Shown here: piece by piece, positions 1 to 8,839 of the stretch | Position numbering within the stretch: position 1 is the stretch's first letter | Layout: the number at the start of each line of letters is the position of its first letter | DNA from: Candidatus Allofournierella merdavium | GTDB lineage: Bacteria > Bacillota > Clostridia > Oscillospirales > Ruminococcaceae | Length of the DNA: 64,000 nt | Direction: 5' to 3' | Assembly (NCBI GenBank): GCA_019118765.1 | Contig: DWYI01000004.1 | Coordinates: 1 to 64,000, forward strand | The notes under the pieces: generated by a model | What the model was told of the DNA's origin: nothing | Databases searched by the model: none | The model's input: the letters and a program-made list of their open reading frames with translations, nothing else | Translations under genes and position numbers: made by a program

Positions 1-86
1 CCATGGCGGCGCTGGCGGCGCGCCTTGCCGCGGCGTTCCGGGCCTCCTGCGGCGAGGAGGCGCGGCAGGCCGCGCCCGCCCTGTAA
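1..86 (+). CDS. C-terminal end of an unidentified protein (partial)
   Basis: An open frame runs into the window from the left edge and ends at a TAA at 84-86. Only about 28 codons are visible, rich in Ala and Arg (the tail reads ...EEARQAAPAL). Nothing in this piece identifies a family. It is called coding because it ends just before a strong bidirectional terminator and shares the GC bias of neighbouring genes. The frame could also be an accidental open stretch; the gene body lies outside the window. Confidence 0.45.
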   Translation, partial: MAALAARLAAAFRASCGEEARQAAPAL

Positions 87-100
87 CGCCCCGCACGCGA

Positions 101-140
101 AAAAGCGGCCCGCCCCGGCAAACCGGGGCGGGCCGCTTTT
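101..140. terminator. Bidirectional intrinsic terminator
   Basis: An 18-bp perfect stem (101-118 with 123-140) has a 4-nt loop and A/T tracts on both sides. It separates the rightward partial gene from the leftward ktrA and can serve both strands. Confidence 0.85.
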
Positions 141-153
141 TGTTCTGGTTTTT

Positions 154-801
154 TCACATCCGGAAGCACTTTTTCAGCGCCCGGTACTCCCCCAGCGCCA
201 GCAGGGTGCCCCCCGCGGGCAGCACGGTGTAGGGGGTGATCTGGGCGTCCACGGCGCCGTCCTGCTTCACGGCCAGCAGGTTGATGTTGTGCATCCGGCG
301 CACGTTGATGTCGCCCACCGTCTTGCCCACCCACTCGGGGGGCACCTCCACCTCCACGATGGCGTTGTCGGCGTCCAGTTCGATGTAGTCCAGCAGGTGA
401 TCGGAGCCGAAGCGCACCGCCGCCCACTTGGCCAGCTGCTTTTCGGGATAGAGCACCTCGTCCGCCCCGTTGCGCAGCAAAAACTTGGCCTGCACGTCCC
501 GCTCGGCCCGGGACACCACCTTCTTCGCCCCCAGCTCCTTGAGCAGGGAGGTGGTCTCCAGCGAGCCCTGGAAGTCGTTGCTGATGGTGACAAAGCAGAC
601 GTCGAAGTTGTTCACCCCGAGCTCCTGCAGAAATTCGCCGTTGGTGCTGTCGCCGATCTGGGCGTTGGTGACGATGTTCAGCACCGCGTTCACCTTTTCC
701 TCGTCCTCGTCCACCGCCATGACCTGATGGCCCTGGGCGTTGAGCTGCATGGCCAGGTGCCGGCCGAAGCGGCCCAGGCCGATGAGCAGAAAGGATTTCA
801 T
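154..801 (-). CDS. ktrA: KtrA/TrkA-type potassium channel regulatory subunit
   Basis: Cytoplasmic gating ring of a Ktr potassium uptake system. The 215-residue protein has an N-terminal RCK_N Rossmann domain with the glycine-rich GLGRFGRHLA motif near residues 8-17 and an acidic nucleotide-ribose-binding DEDEE stretch, then an RCK_C domain from about residue 135. One RCK_N plus one RCK_C is the normal size for KtrA; classical TrkA is about twice as long. The start at 801 follows a GGAGG site. It lies 15 bp downstream of ktrB and is probably cotranscribed with it. In this family the RCK_N domain binds ATP/ADP or NAD(H) and RCK_C often binds cyclic di-AMP; neither ligand can be confirmed here. 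Confidence 0.93.
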   Translation of the reverse strand: MKSFLLIGLGRFGRHLAMQLNAQGHQVMAVDEDEEKVNAVLNIVTNAQIGDSTNGEFLQELGVNNFDVCFVTISNDFQGSLETTSLLKELGAKKVVSRAERDVQAKFLLRNGADEVLYPEKQLAKWAAVRFGSDHLLDYIELDADNAIVEVEVPPEWVGKTVGDINVRRMHNINLLAVKQDGAVDAQITPYTVLPAGGTLLALGEYRALKKCFRM

Positions 802-816
802 CGTTTGCTGCCTCCT

Positions 817-2148
817 TTAACCGATGGTGATGCGCTCCTGAGGGAGCTTGCTGCCGGTTTTGGCCGCGCCGGACAGCGCCGCGTAGATCAGGGTCAGGCC
901 GCCCACCCGGCCCATGAACATCAAAAAGATCAGCACCGCCCGGGACAGGCCCCCCAGGGTGGGGGTGAGCCCCAGCGAGAGGCCCACCGTGCCCACCGCC
1001 GAGGCGGTCTCGAACAGGCAGGCGGAGAGGGGCAGCCCTTCCACCGAGCTGATGACAAAGCCCCCGACGAAGAACAGGGTGACATACAGCAGCAGGATGG
1101 CCGCCGCGTCGCAGGCGGCCTTGACGCTGATGCGCCGGCCGAAAAAGCGGCCCTCGTCCCGCCGCTTGAACACGGCGATGGCGTTGGCGAAGAGCACCGC
1201 CACGGTGGTGGTCTTCATGCCGCCGGCGGTGGAGCCGGGCGAGCCGCCGATGAGCATGAGCACGATGGTGAGGGCCAGGCCCAGGTCGCTGAGGGCCACA
1301 AGGTCGGCGGTGTTGAAGCCCGCCGTGCGGGGGGTGACCGACTGGAACAGGCTCATCCACACCCGCTCGCCCAGGGGCAGGGCGGAGAACTCGTCGAAGA
1401 AGAACCACACCGCCGGCAGCACGATGAGCACCGCCGTGGTGGCCAGGATCACCTTGCTCTGCATCCGGTAGCGGTGGATGTGCAGCCGGTTGGTGCACAC
1501 GTCGTCCCAGGTGAGGAAGCCGATGCCGCCCACCACGATCAGCGCCATGATGACGCTGTTCACCAGCGGGTCGGCCCGGTAGGCGGTGAGGGAGGCGTAC
1601 TCCGCCCCGGGGGCGCCCAGCAGGTCGAAGCCGGCGTTGCAGAAGGCGCTGACCGAGTGGAACACCGCCATCCACACCCCTTTGAGGCCGAAGTCCCGGC
1701 AGAACGCGGGCGCCAGAAGAACGGCCCCCACCGCCTCCACCAGGAACACCGCCCGCAAAATAAAGCCGGTGAGCCGCACGATGCCCCCCATCTTGGGGGC
1801 GGCCATGGCCTCCTGCATGGTGCCACGCTGCATCAGCGAGATGCGCCGGCCCGCCAGCAGGGCGATGGCCGAGGCCACGGTGACCACCCCCAGGCCCCCC
1901 ACCTGGATGAGCAGCAGGATGACACCCTGGCCGAAGTACGACCAGTAGGTCGCGGTGTCCTGCACCACCAGGCCGGTGACGCACACCGCCGAGGTGGCGG
2001 TGAAGAGGGTCTGGTCAAAGGGGGTGACCCGGCCGCTCCAGGTGGCGAAGGGCAGCATCAGCAGCAGCGCCCCCGCCAGGATGGTGGCCGCGAAGAGCAG
2101 GATGATGATCTGAAAACTGGTCAGGCGCCGCAGGCGCGCGATATCCAT
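817..2148 (-). CDS. ktrB: KtrB/TrkH-type potassium transporter membrane subunit
   Basis: Ion-conducting subunit of a Ktr system. The 443-residue polytopic protein carries repeated pore segments with selectivity-filter glycines (for example SAVCVTGL, SVTPRTAGFNT, GGSPGSTAGGMKT and SAVGTVGLSLG), the four-fold M1-P-M2 pattern of the SKT family. It begins MDIARLRR and is preceded by GGAGG-like sequence. It is the first gene of a two-gene unit with ktrA and has its own promoter at 2206-2234. Length matches Gram-positive KtrB (about 440-450 residues), shorter than enterobacterial TrkH. The leader is only about 50 nt, so there is no room for a cyclic di-AMP riboswitch of the kind seen upstream of some ktrAB operons. 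Confidence 0.94.
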   Translation of the reverse strand: MDIARLRRLTSFQIIILLFAATILAGALLLMLPFATWSGRVTPFDQTLFTATSAVCVTGLVVQDTATYWSYFGQGVILLLIQVGGLGVVTVASAIALLAGRRISLMQRGTMQEAMAAPKMGGIVRLTGFILRAVFLVEAVGAVLLAPAFCRDFGLKGVWMAVFHSVSAFCNAGFDLLGAPGAEYASLTAYRADPLVNSVIMALIVVGGIGFLTWDDVCTNRLHIHRYRMQSKVILATTAVLIVLPAVWFFFDEFSALPLGERVWMSLFQSVTPRTAGFNTADLVALSDLGLALTIVLMLIGGSPGSTAGGMKTTTVAVLFANAIAVFKRRDEGRFFGRRISVKAACDAAAILLLYVTLFFVGGFVISSVEGLPLSACLFETASAVGTVGLSLGLTPTLGGLSRAVLIFLMFMGRVGGLTLIYAALSGAAKTGSKLPQERITIG

Positions 2149-2205
2149 GTAAAAGCCTCCGTTTTCGCGCCGGGCCGCCAGAGCCCGGACAGGGTCTTAT
2201 CTTCC

Positions 2206-2234
2206 AGTATACCCCATTGCACCGCCGTTGTGAA
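2206..2234 (-). promoter_or_regulatory. Sigma-A-type promoter of ktrBA
   Basis: On the minus strand TTCACA (2229-2234) is 17 bp from TATACT (2206-2211). The predicted start is about 50 nt upstream of the ktrB ATG. Confidence 0.6.
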
Positions 2235-2275
2235 GGGGGTTTTTCACAAAATTTTTCGCCCCCCGCCGCGCCCCC

Positions 2276-3325
2276 TCAGGGGGTCTGCCGGGCCAGGTCC
2301 CGGGCGGTGATCGCCCGGTAGGGCAGCCAGACGTAGTGCCCGTCCACCAGGTCCACCGCGCCGGCGGGGTCGCTGCCGTCGGTGAGGGCCAGCGCCAGGT
2401 CCAGCATGGCCCGGGCGATGCCCGCGCCGTCGTTGCGCACGGTGCCGTACAGTTTGCCCGTCTCCACCGCCTCCAGCGCCGGGGCGGTGGCGTCCACCCC
2501 CACCACCAGGGGCAGCGGCTCCCCCGCCTGCTCAAAGGCGTCGATGGCCCCCAGGGCCATGTCGTCGTTGTTGGCGAACACCACCTCGATGGCCGCCGCG
2601 CCGGGGTCTTCCAGCCACTGCTGGGCCTTGGCCATCGCCTGCCCCCGCTTCCAGTTGGCGGTGTCGCTGGCCAGCTTTTCCACCGCCACCCCCGCGTCGG
2701 TGAGGGCTTTCACCGCGTATTCGGTGCGCAGCATGGCGTCCTGGTGGCCGGGCTCGCCCTCCAGCATCACATACTGCAGCACCCCGTCGCCGTTGCGGTC
2801 GAGGCCGGGGTCGGCCTGCCAGGCCTCCAGCACCAGCTGCCCCTGCAGCACACCGCTCTCCTCCGCCTTCGCCCCCACATAATAGGCGTGCTCCCAGCGC
2901 AGCATGTCCTCCGCCACCGGCTGCCGGTTGAAGAAGATCAGCGGCACCCCGGCCTCCCGGGCCTTGTCGATGAGCACGGCGGCGGCGGTGCGGTCCACGA
3001 TGTTCACGCACAGCGCGTCGCACCCGCGGCCGATGAGGCTGTCGATCTGGTCCAGCTGGGTGGTCTGGTTCGAGCGCCCGTCCACCACCGACAGGTTGAT
3101 GCGCATGCCCCGGGCCTGCTCCTCCTGGCGGGCCATCCGCTCCAGTTCCTGCGCGATGGTGGAGATGAAGGTGTCGTCCTGGGTGTAGAGGGCCACCCCC
3201 ACCCGCAGCACGGGGGGTTCGCTCGCGCCGCCGCAGCCGACGGCCAGCGCCGCCAGCGCGGCGCACACCAGCGCCGCCGCCCTACGACGCCACCGGGAAC
3301 AGAAGCTTTTGATTGTCCGGTTCAT
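2276..3325 (-). CDS. MglB-like sugar-binding lipoprotein associated with a two-component system
   Basis: Extracytoplasmic binding protein of the galactose/glucose (MglB, PBP type 1) family. From the ATG at 3325 it has a basic N-terminus, a hydrophobic segment and a lipobox LAVGC, so it should be a lipoprotein. A calcium-loop-like DRNGDGVLQYVMLEGEPG stretch, typical of galactose-binding protein, is visible mid-protein, as are hinge segments such as VFANNDDMALGAI. The start overlaps the end of the upstream sensor-type binding protein by 44 bp, implying translational coupling. An in-frame extension upstream lacks a signal peptide and was rejected. Because it sits behind a YesM-like kinase rather than with permeases, it may present sugar to the sensor or feed the mglAC permease; this is inference. 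Confidence 0.85.
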   Translation of the reverse strand: MNRTIKSFCSRWRRRAAALVCAALAALAVGCGGASEPPVLRVGVALYTQDDTFISTIAQELERMARQEEQARGMRINLSVVDGRSNQTTQLDQIDSLIGRGCDALCVNIVDRTAAAVLIDKAREAGVPLIFFNRQPVAEDMLRWEHAYYVGAKAEESGVLQGQLVLEAWQADPGLDRNGDGVLQYVMLEGEPGHQDAMLRTEYAVKALTDAGVAVEKLASDTANWKRGQAMAKAQQWLEDPGAAAIEVVFANNDDMALGAIDAFEQAGEPLPLVVGVDATAPALEAVETGKLYGTVRNDGAGIARAMLDLALALTDGSDPAGAVDLVDGHYVWLPYRAITARDLARQTP

Positions 3326-4205
3326 AGATGTCCTCCCCACGCAGGATGAAAAAGTCCAGCGGCTGCGGCTGCCAGTCCTCGCCCCGGGCGGTGCGCACCG
3401 CCCCCTCCACCGCCAGGTACCCGGCGGCAAAATCGCTCCACACCCCGCTGGCCGCCAGGGTGCCCCGCTCCAGCGCCGCGGCGATGGGCCCGGTGGAGCC
3501 CACCCCGTAGAGGGCGGGCGAAAGGTCCAGTTTTTCCTTGGCGGCCGCGGCAGCCTCGGTGGCCGACGGCTCGAACAGCAGCACCGCGGCGGCCCGGGTG
3601 CCGCCCAGCGCCGCCTCCAGCTGGGCGCCGTCGTCCGAGGGGGAGAGGGTGGTCTCGGCCACCTGCACCCCCGCCGCCTCCAGCGCCTCGCGGGCGGCGG
3701 CCGCCCGCTCGCTCACCCCCTGGCCCGCGCCGGTGCGCACCAGCAGCACCTCGCCCGCCGGCCGGTCGGCCAGGGCCGCTTCGGCCAGGGCAGACCCCAG
3801 GGCGGCGTTGTCCGGGCTGACGGCGGCGTCCTTGCCGGCGGAATCCAGCAGCACCACCGGTGTGTTCAGGTCGGCGGGGGCGCGGCCCGCCGGGTCCACC
3901 ACCAGCACGTCCGCCCCCCGCTCGGCCTCGTAGCGCATCAGCCGGGCCTGCTCGCCGGGGTCGTTGTCCGCGGTGGGGGTGATAAAGCGCACCTCCGCCC
4001 GCAGCTGGCCCGCCGCCTGCTCCATGCCCAGGCGGGCGTTGGCCCAGAGGGAGGCGTCGGCCTGGCGCAGGATCACCGACACCTCCACCGGCTCCTCCTG
4101 CCGGGCGAAGGGCAGCTGGGGCCAGGCCAGCGTCAGCACCACCGCCGCCCCCAGCGCCGTGAGCACCAGCAGCTGCAAAAAGGCGTTGGTTCTGTGTTTT
4201 TTCAT
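3282..4205 (-). CDS. Membrane-anchored PBP1-like sugar-binding protein, probable sensor partner of the histidine kinase
   Basis: A 307-residue PBP type 1 fold (Peripla_BP_4-like) with one N-terminal hydrophobic helix (about residues 9-28) and no lipobox cysteine, so it should stay anchored by an uncleaved helix. Visible folds include ADVLVVDPAG, VVLLDSAGKD and GEVLLVRTGAG strands. It starts 4 bp inside the end of the histidine kinase gene (ATG at 4205, kinase stop at 4202), so the two are coupled. Known XylFII/LytS-type systems use a membrane-tethered binding protein that senses sugar for a kinase; the same role is inferred here. The ligand is unknown, though the neighbouring mglBAC genes suggest a hexose. 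Confidence 0.75.
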   Translation of the reverse strand: MKKHRTNAFLQLLVLTALGAAVVLTLAWPQLPFARQEEPVEVSVILRQADASLWANARLGMEQAAGQLRAEVRFITPTADNDPGEQARLMRYEAERGADVLVVDPAGRAPADLNTPVVLLDSAGKDAAVSPDNAALGSALAEAALADRPAGEVLLVRTGAGQGVSERAAAAREALEAAGVQVAETTLSPSDDGAQLEAALGGTRAAAVLLFEPSATEAAAAAKEKLDLSPALYGVGSTGPIAAALERGTLAASGVWSDFAAGYLAVEGAVRTARGEDWQPQPLDFFILRGEDIYEPDNQKLLFPVAS

Positions 4206-6019
4206 GGCTCCTCCTCCTGTTGCAGCTTCGCCGCCTGCCCGGCGGTGAGGGCGGGCAGCCGGACGCGCACGGTGGTGCCCTCGTCCGGCTCGCTGAACAC
4301 CGTGAGGCCGTAGCCCTCGCCGAAGGTGAGCCGGATGCGCCGGTGCACGTTGCGCACCCCGATGCCCGACCCGCTGGAGCGGGTCTGGGGGCGGTTTTCG
4401 TCCAGCAGATGCTCCGCCACCTCGGGGGGCATGCCGGTGCCGTTGTCGGCCACGTCGATCACCAGATCGTCCCCCTCACGCCGGGCGGTGACGGTGATGC
4501 GCCCGTCCTCCTCGCAGCCGGCCATGCCGTGATAGATGGCGTTCTCCAGCAGGGGCTGCACGATCAGCTTGAGGGTATAAAGGCCCTCGGTGCCCGCCTC
4601 GGCGGTGACGGTGGCGGTGAACTTGTCCTGGTAGCGGATCTGCTGGATGGTCATGTAGTGCCGCGCGTGCTCCAGCTCGTCCGCCAGGGGGATGAAGCTG
4701 CGCCCGCGGCTGAGGGCGATGCGGAACAGCCGCGCCAGCGAGGTGACCATCTGGATGGCCTCGTTGTAGCGGCCGGCCTCGGTCATCCAGATCACCGAGT
4801 CCAGGGTGTTGTACAAAAAGTGGGGGTTGATCTGGCTTTGCAGCACCTCCAGCTCGCTGCGGCGCTTGCGCTTTTCCTGCTGGATGATGTCGTCCATCAG
4901 GTGCCGCATGGTGGACACCATCGACGCGATGGAGTGGGCCAGCCGCCGCACCTCATAACAGCCCTCCTCCCGGATGTTCACCTGCTGCGCCCCCGCCTCC
5001 AGCTCCTTCACCGACTGCTCCAGCCGGCGGATGGGGTCGGCGATGCGGGCGGAGATGCGGAAGTTCAGAAAGGCCATCAGAAAGGCGGAGAACAGCAGCA
5101 TGGACAGCCCGAACAAAAAGATGTAGCCCCCGTCGTCCGCCGCGCCGGTGCGGGGCACCACCCCCACCAGCTTCCAGCCGGTGTAGCCCACCGTCTTCAC
5201 GGTGACCAGCCTTTTTTCGCCGTCGAAGGTCTCGGCGTGGGAGCCGTCGGGCAGGGCGGCGTTCGCCCGGTTGTTCTCGCTCTCCAGCCCCGCGTAGATC
5301 AGCTGCTGGCGGGGGTGATAGATGATCTCGCCGTCGGCGTCGGTGAGGTAGAGGTAGCCGCCGCCGGCCAGCTCCACGTCCCGGCAGACCTGCTCGATGC
5401 CGGAAAAGCCCATGTCCACCAGCAAAACGCCGCTGAAGGTGCTGCCCTCCCGCGTGAGCTGCACATACCGGCTCAGGGACACCACCCACCGGAAGCTGTC
5501 GTCCGGGTCGGCAAAGAGGCGCTGGATGTGGGGCGCGGAAAAATGCAGGTTCTCCATCTTGTCCAGCGCCGCCTGGTACCAGTCGGCCCGGGCGGGGTCC
5601 GCCCCCTCCTTGAGGGCGGTGAGGGGGGTGCCCGCCACCAGCGCGCCCTGGCCGTCGAACACCGCGATGGAGACCAGTTCGTCCCGGTTCTCCTCGTAGA
5701 GCAGTTCCATGCCCTCCTCCAGGCTGTCGGCGGCCAGGTCGGCGTTCTTGATGACCCGGTAGTACATGGTGTCGCTCACCCGCATCATCCGCCGCAGGTA
5801 GCTGTCCAGGTTCATGTTCACCTGGCCCAGCACCCGGACGGTGTTCTCCCGCACCAGCTGCTCGGTGCCGGCGGAGAAGCGCCAGACAAGGCTCAGGCCC
5901 ATGAGCACCATGCCCGCCACCGCCGCGGCGGTGAAGGACAGGGAGATCACCATCTGGATGCTCATGGTGCGGTAGCGCCGGGAAAGGGACGCCGCCGCCC
6001 GGGCAAAGAGTTTTTTCAC
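4202..6019 (-). CDS. YesM-family sensor histidine kinase
   Basis: Two transmembrane helices flank an extracytoplasmic Cache-like sensor. They are followed by a HAMP region, the His_kinase domain with INPHFLYNTLD (phosphoacceptor His near residue 400) and a HATPase with LLENAIYHG, DNGTGMP and GSGIGVRNVHRR boxes. Length (about 605 residues) is normal for YesM. The GTG at 6019 was chosen because AGGGGGAGA lies about 6 nt upstream and the N-terminus then begins with a short basic segment before the first helix; an ATG at 6064 would overlap the response-regulator gene by 11 bp. It is cotranscribed with the downstream binding proteins and the upstream AraC-type regulator, its likely phosphotransfer partner. 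Confidence 0.9.
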   Translation of the reverse strand: MKKLFARAAASLSRRYRTMSIQMVISLSFTAAAVAGMVLMGLSLVWRFSAGTEQLVRENTVRVLGQVNMNLDSYLRRMMRVSDTMYYRVIKNADLAADSLEEGMELLYEENRDELVSIAVFDGQGALVAGTPLTALKEGADPARADWYQAALDKMENLHFSAPHIQRLFADPDDSFRWVVSLSRYVQLTREGSTFSGVLLVDMGFSGIEQVCRDVELAGGGYLYLTDADGEIIYHPRQQLIYAGLESENNRANAALPDGSHAETFDGEKRLVTVKTVGYTGWKLVGVVPRTGAADDGGYIFLFGLSMLLFSAFLMAFLNFRISARIADPIRRLEQSVKELEAGAQQVNIREEGCYEVRRLAHSIASMVSTMRHLMDDIIQQEKRKRRSELEVLQSQINPHFLYNTLDSVIWMTEAGRYNEAIQMVTSLARLFRIALSRGRSFIPLADELEHARHYMTIQQIRYQDKFTATVTAEAGTEGLYTLKLIVQPLLENAIYHGMAGCEEDGRITVTARREGDDLVIDVADNGTGMPPEVAEHLLDENRPQTRSSGSGIGVRNVHRRIRLTFGEGYGLTVFSEPDEGTTVRVRLPALTAGQAAKLQQEEEP

Positions 6020-6053
6020 ACAGGCTCTCCCCCTTCGTGGAAAACTGCCGCCC

Positions 6054-7658
6054 TCAGCCCGCACCCGCCCGGTACTTCGAGGGGGTCATGCCGAAGTGGC
6101 GCTTGAACACATAGCTGAAGTAGTTGGGGTCGGCGTAGCCGGCGCGCTGGGCGATGAGGTAGGTCTTTTCGTCGGTCTCCCGCAAAAGCCGCGCCGCCTC
6201 CTCCATCCGCCGCTCGGTGACGCAGGCGGTGAAGCTTTTGCCCGTCTGCCGCTTGAACAGGGTGGAAAAATAAGTGGGCGACAGGTGCAGGTGCTCGCAC
6301 ACCGCCTCCACCCCCAGCTCGCTCTCGGCGAAATGGTCGGCGATGTAGGCCATGGCCTCCTCCACCGTGCGGCCGGCGCTGTCGGTGCGGCGGCGGCCCA
6401 GCAGCTTTTGCAGCCGCCGGCAGCAGCCCGCCAGCCACTCCCCCAGCCGGTCCAGGCTGGCCAGCTGGGCCGCGGGCACCGCCCCGGCGAAGCCCGGCCC
6501 GAACACCTCCTCCACCTCCACGCCCCCCGCCCGGGCAAGCCGCACCAGGCTGGTGACGATCTCCAGCACATACAGCTGGAACTGGGCCGGCTGCAGCCTG
6601 CTGGCCCGCACCCGGTCCAGCAGGCGGTGGAGCGTGGCGTCCAGCTGGGCCTCGTCCCCCACCTTCACCGCCGCCGCCAGCGCCCGCTGGTCCTCGTCGT
6701 CCAGGGTCAGGCGCAGGCTGGAATCCGGCTCCAGGTCGCCGATGTACAGCGTCCTGCCCCCGCCCATCAGCAGGCGGTAGTCCAGGGCGGCCAGCGCCCC
6801 TTCCATGGACAGATGCACCTGCCCCGGGCCCTCGCACAGCTGCCCCAGGCCGATGGTCAGCCCCAGCCCCAGGCAGCTGGGGGCCAGGGCGCACAGCCGC
6901 TCCAGTTCGTCCAGCAGGCTGTAAAGCTGGTCCGCCCCCGTCAGCCCCGCCAGCAGCGCCACCCCGTCGCTGTACAGCAGCGCCCGCATCCAGCCGCCCT
7001 CCAGCGAAAAGTGCTCCTCCAGGAAGGTGCGCACCGACAAAAGCAGCAGTTCGTCCCGCTCGGCGCTCTGCCCGCCGGCGGGCAGGTCCATCTGCACCAT
7101 CGCCGCCACCCAGGGCCCGCCGGGCAGGTCCAGTTCGTAGTGGGCCGCCCGCTCGGCCAGCTGGGCCGGGTCCATCCGGCCGCTGAGCATCCGGGCGAAA
7201 AACAGCTCCCGCAGCACCGGCAGGCTCTCCTCGTAGCGGCGGCGCAGCGCCTCCATGTCCCGCCGCTGCTGGCGTTGGGCCTCCAGCTGGGCCCGCAGGC
7301 CGGTGAGCACCTGCTCCAGTTCCCGGGCGTTGATGGGCTTCATGATGTACTCCGACACCCCCATGCTCACCGCCTGGCGGGCGTACTCAAAATCGTCGAA
7401 GCCGGAGAACACCACCAGCTTGGCCGCCGGCAGTTCCTTGCGCAGCCGCCGGCAGAGCTCCAGCCCGTCCATGAAGGGCATCTTGATGTCGGTGAGCACC
7501 ACATCCGGGCGCAGCTGCTCCGCCAGTTCCAGCGCCTCGGCCCCGTTCTCCGCCTGGGCGGCCAGTTCGAAGCCCAGCGACTCCCAGTGGATCTTGCGGC
7601 TGATGCCCTGGCGGATCTCCGCCTCGTCGTCGGCCAAAAGCACCCGATAGGTCTCCAT
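6054..7658 (-). CDS. YesN-family response regulator with AraC DNA-binding domain
   Basis: Receiver domain at residues 1-120 with the acidic pair DDE and phosphoacceptor Asp57 (LTDIKMP), a long variable middle region, and a C-terminal AraC double helix-turn-helix (LSPTYFSTLFKRQTGKSF and GYADPNYFSYVFKRHFGMTP). Its 534 residues are typical for YesN. The ATG at 7658 follows AAGGAGGG; the longer frame to 7715 would begin inside the promoter and was rejected. It is the first gene of the four-gene sensory unit. It probably activates mglBAC, whose upstream region has direct repeats spaced two helical turns, as AraC-type regulators prefer. That target is inferred from proximity. Confidence 0.92.
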   Translation of the reverse strand: METYRVLLADDEAEIRQGISRKIHWESLGFELAAQAENGAEALELAEQLRPDVVLTDIKMPFMDGLELCRRLRKELPAAKLVVFSGFDDFEYARQAVSMGVSEYIMKPINARELEQVLTGLRAQLEAQRQQRRDMEALRRRYEESLPVLRELFFARMLSGRMDPAQLAERAAHYELDLPGGPWVAAMVQMDLPAGGQSAERDELLLLSVRTFLEEHFSLEGGWMRALLYSDGVALLAGLTGADQLYSLLDELERLCALAPSCLGLGLTIGLGQLCEGPGQVHLSMEGALAALDYRLLMGGGRTLYIGDLEPDSSLRLTLDDEDQRALAAAVKVGDEAQLDATLHRLLDRVRASRLQPAQFQLYVLEIVTSLVRLARAGGVEVEEVFGPGFAGAVPAAQLASLDRLGEWLAGCCRRLQKLLGRRRTDSAGRTVEEAMAYIADHFAESELGVEAVCEHLHLSPTYFSTLFKRQTGKSFTACVTERRMEEAARLLRETDEKTYLIAQRAGYADPNYFSYVFKRHFGMTPSKYRAGAG

Positions 7659-7680
7659 AAAAGCCCTCCTTTTCCGTTTC

Positions 7681-7709
7681 AGTATACCATACCCGCCCGG
7701 CGTTGAAAA
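7681..7709 (-). promoter_or_regulatory. Promoter of the two-component/sugar-binding operon
   Basis: Minus-strand TATACT (7681-7686) has TTTTCA 17 bp upstream (7704-7709). The promoter touches the mglC terminator, so this unit is transcribed separately from mglBAC. Confidence 0.5.
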
Positions 7710-7711
7710 CC

Positions 7712-7739
7712 ACAAAGGGCGCCCCCGAAAGGGCGCCCC
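7712..7739 (-). terminator. Probable terminator after mglC
   Basis: GGGCGCC (7717-7723) pairs with GGCGCCC (7732-7738), followed on the minus strand by a short T-rich run. It marks the end of mglBAC. Confidence 0.5.
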
Positions 7740-7756
7740 GTGTTTTGCGAAACCGC

Positions 7757-8821
7757 TTATTTCTTGACCAGGTATTTGCGCATGTCCAGCGCGCAGGCGA
7801 ACAGGATGATGCCGCCCTTGATGGCGTACTGGAGGTTCTGGTCCATGCCCACCAGGGGCAGGGCCACGAAGATCAGGCGCAGCATGATGACGCCGATGAT
7901 GATGCCGCTGACCTTGCCGATGCCGCCCACGAAGGACACGCCGCCGATGACGCAGGCGGCGATGGCGTCCAGCTCGTAGTTCACGCCGGTGTTGGCGGTG
8001 TTGGAGGCCACGCGGGCGCTCTCCACAAAGCCGGCCCAGCCGTACATGGCGCCCGCCAGGGCGAACACCATGATGGTGGTCATGAAGACGTTCACGCCGG
8101 AGACGCGGGCCGCCTCCTCATTGGCGCCCAGGGCGAACATGTTCTTGCCGAAGGTGGTCTTGTTCCAGATGAACCACATCAAGGCGCTGAGCAGCAGCGC
8201 GTAGATGACGTAGTTGGGGATCTGGATGCTGCCGCCGGCGAAGTTCAGCAGGGGCGGGTTGCCCACCACGAAGTTGCGGTAGCCGGCGTCCAGGCCGGAG
8301 ATGGCCATGCCGTTGTTGTTGCCCATCTTGACGTAGAGCAGCAGCATGGTGTAGAGGATGAGCTGGGTGGCCAGGGTCACGATGAAGGGGTGCAGCTTGA
8401 ACTTGGCCACGAAGAAGCCGTTGAAGGCGCCGATGGCCGCGCCCAGGGCCACCACGATCAGGATGACCAGGGGCACCGGCAGGGTGCCGATGGCGGGCCA
8501 CATCTTGTTGGGGGCGTCCGCCGCCTGCAAAAGGCTGGCGGCCACGCAGGCGGTGATGCCCACGGCGCGGCCGGCGGACAGGTCGGTGCCGGTGAGCACG
8601 ATGCAGCCGGCGATGCCCAGGGCCACCGGCAGATAGGCCGCCGTCAGGCTCAGCAGGTTCACCAGCGAGCGGGGGGCCAGGAAGGACGGCTCGGTCACCG
8701 CCACATACACCGCCACCGCCAGCATGATGATGATAAGGGCGTTGTTCAACAGGGCGTTGCCGATCTTTTTGGCGTCCAGACCCTTCGCCTTGTCGGCGAG
8801 GGCGGTGGAATTGGTATTCAT
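7757..8821 (-). CDS. mglC: Galactose/methyl-galactoside-type ABC transporter permease
   Basis: A polytopic BPD_transp_2-type permease of about 354 residues. It has the characteristic GTDLSAGRAVG segment and a late GVSFVGGIGKVSGIIIG loop, both typical of MglC/RbsC permeases. The ATG at 8821 is used because a GAGGAGG site lies about 8 nt upstream; an overlapping TTG at 8824 is less likely. It follows mglA by 18 bp and ends before a hairpin. With MglA and MglB it should form a complete high-affinity importer for galactose, glucose or galactosides. The exact sugar is inferred from the calcium-loop binding proteins, not from the permease. Confidence 0.92.
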   Translation of the reverse strand: MNTNSTALADKAKGLDAKKIGNALLNNALIIIMLAVAVYVAVTEPSFLAPRSLVNLLSLTAAYLPVALGIAGCIVLTGTDLSAGRAVGITACVAASLLQAADAPNKMWPAIGTLPVPLVILIVVALGAAIGAFNGFFVAKFKLHPFIVTLATQLILYTMLLLYVKMGNNNGMAISGLDAGYRNFVVGNPPLLNFAGGSIQIPNYVIYALLLSALMWFIWNKTTFGKNMFALGANEEAARVSGVNVFMTTIMVFALAGAMYGWAGFVESARVASNTANTGVNYELDAIAACVIGGVSFVGGIGKVSGIIIGVIMLRLIFVALPLVGMDQNLQYAIKGGIILFACALDMRKYLVKK

Positions 8822-8839
8822 CAATCGATTCCTCCTCGT

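Noticed and set aside
2149..2275. Cyclic di-AMP riboswitch upstream of ktrB
   Set aside because: The promoter at 2206-2234 leaves a leader of about 50 nt, too short for that riboswitch.
25..2310. Long rightward open frame across the ktr genes
   Set aside because: It is antisense to ktrA and ktrB, has His/Gln/Gly-rich composition typical of GC-driven shadow frames, and shows no family features.
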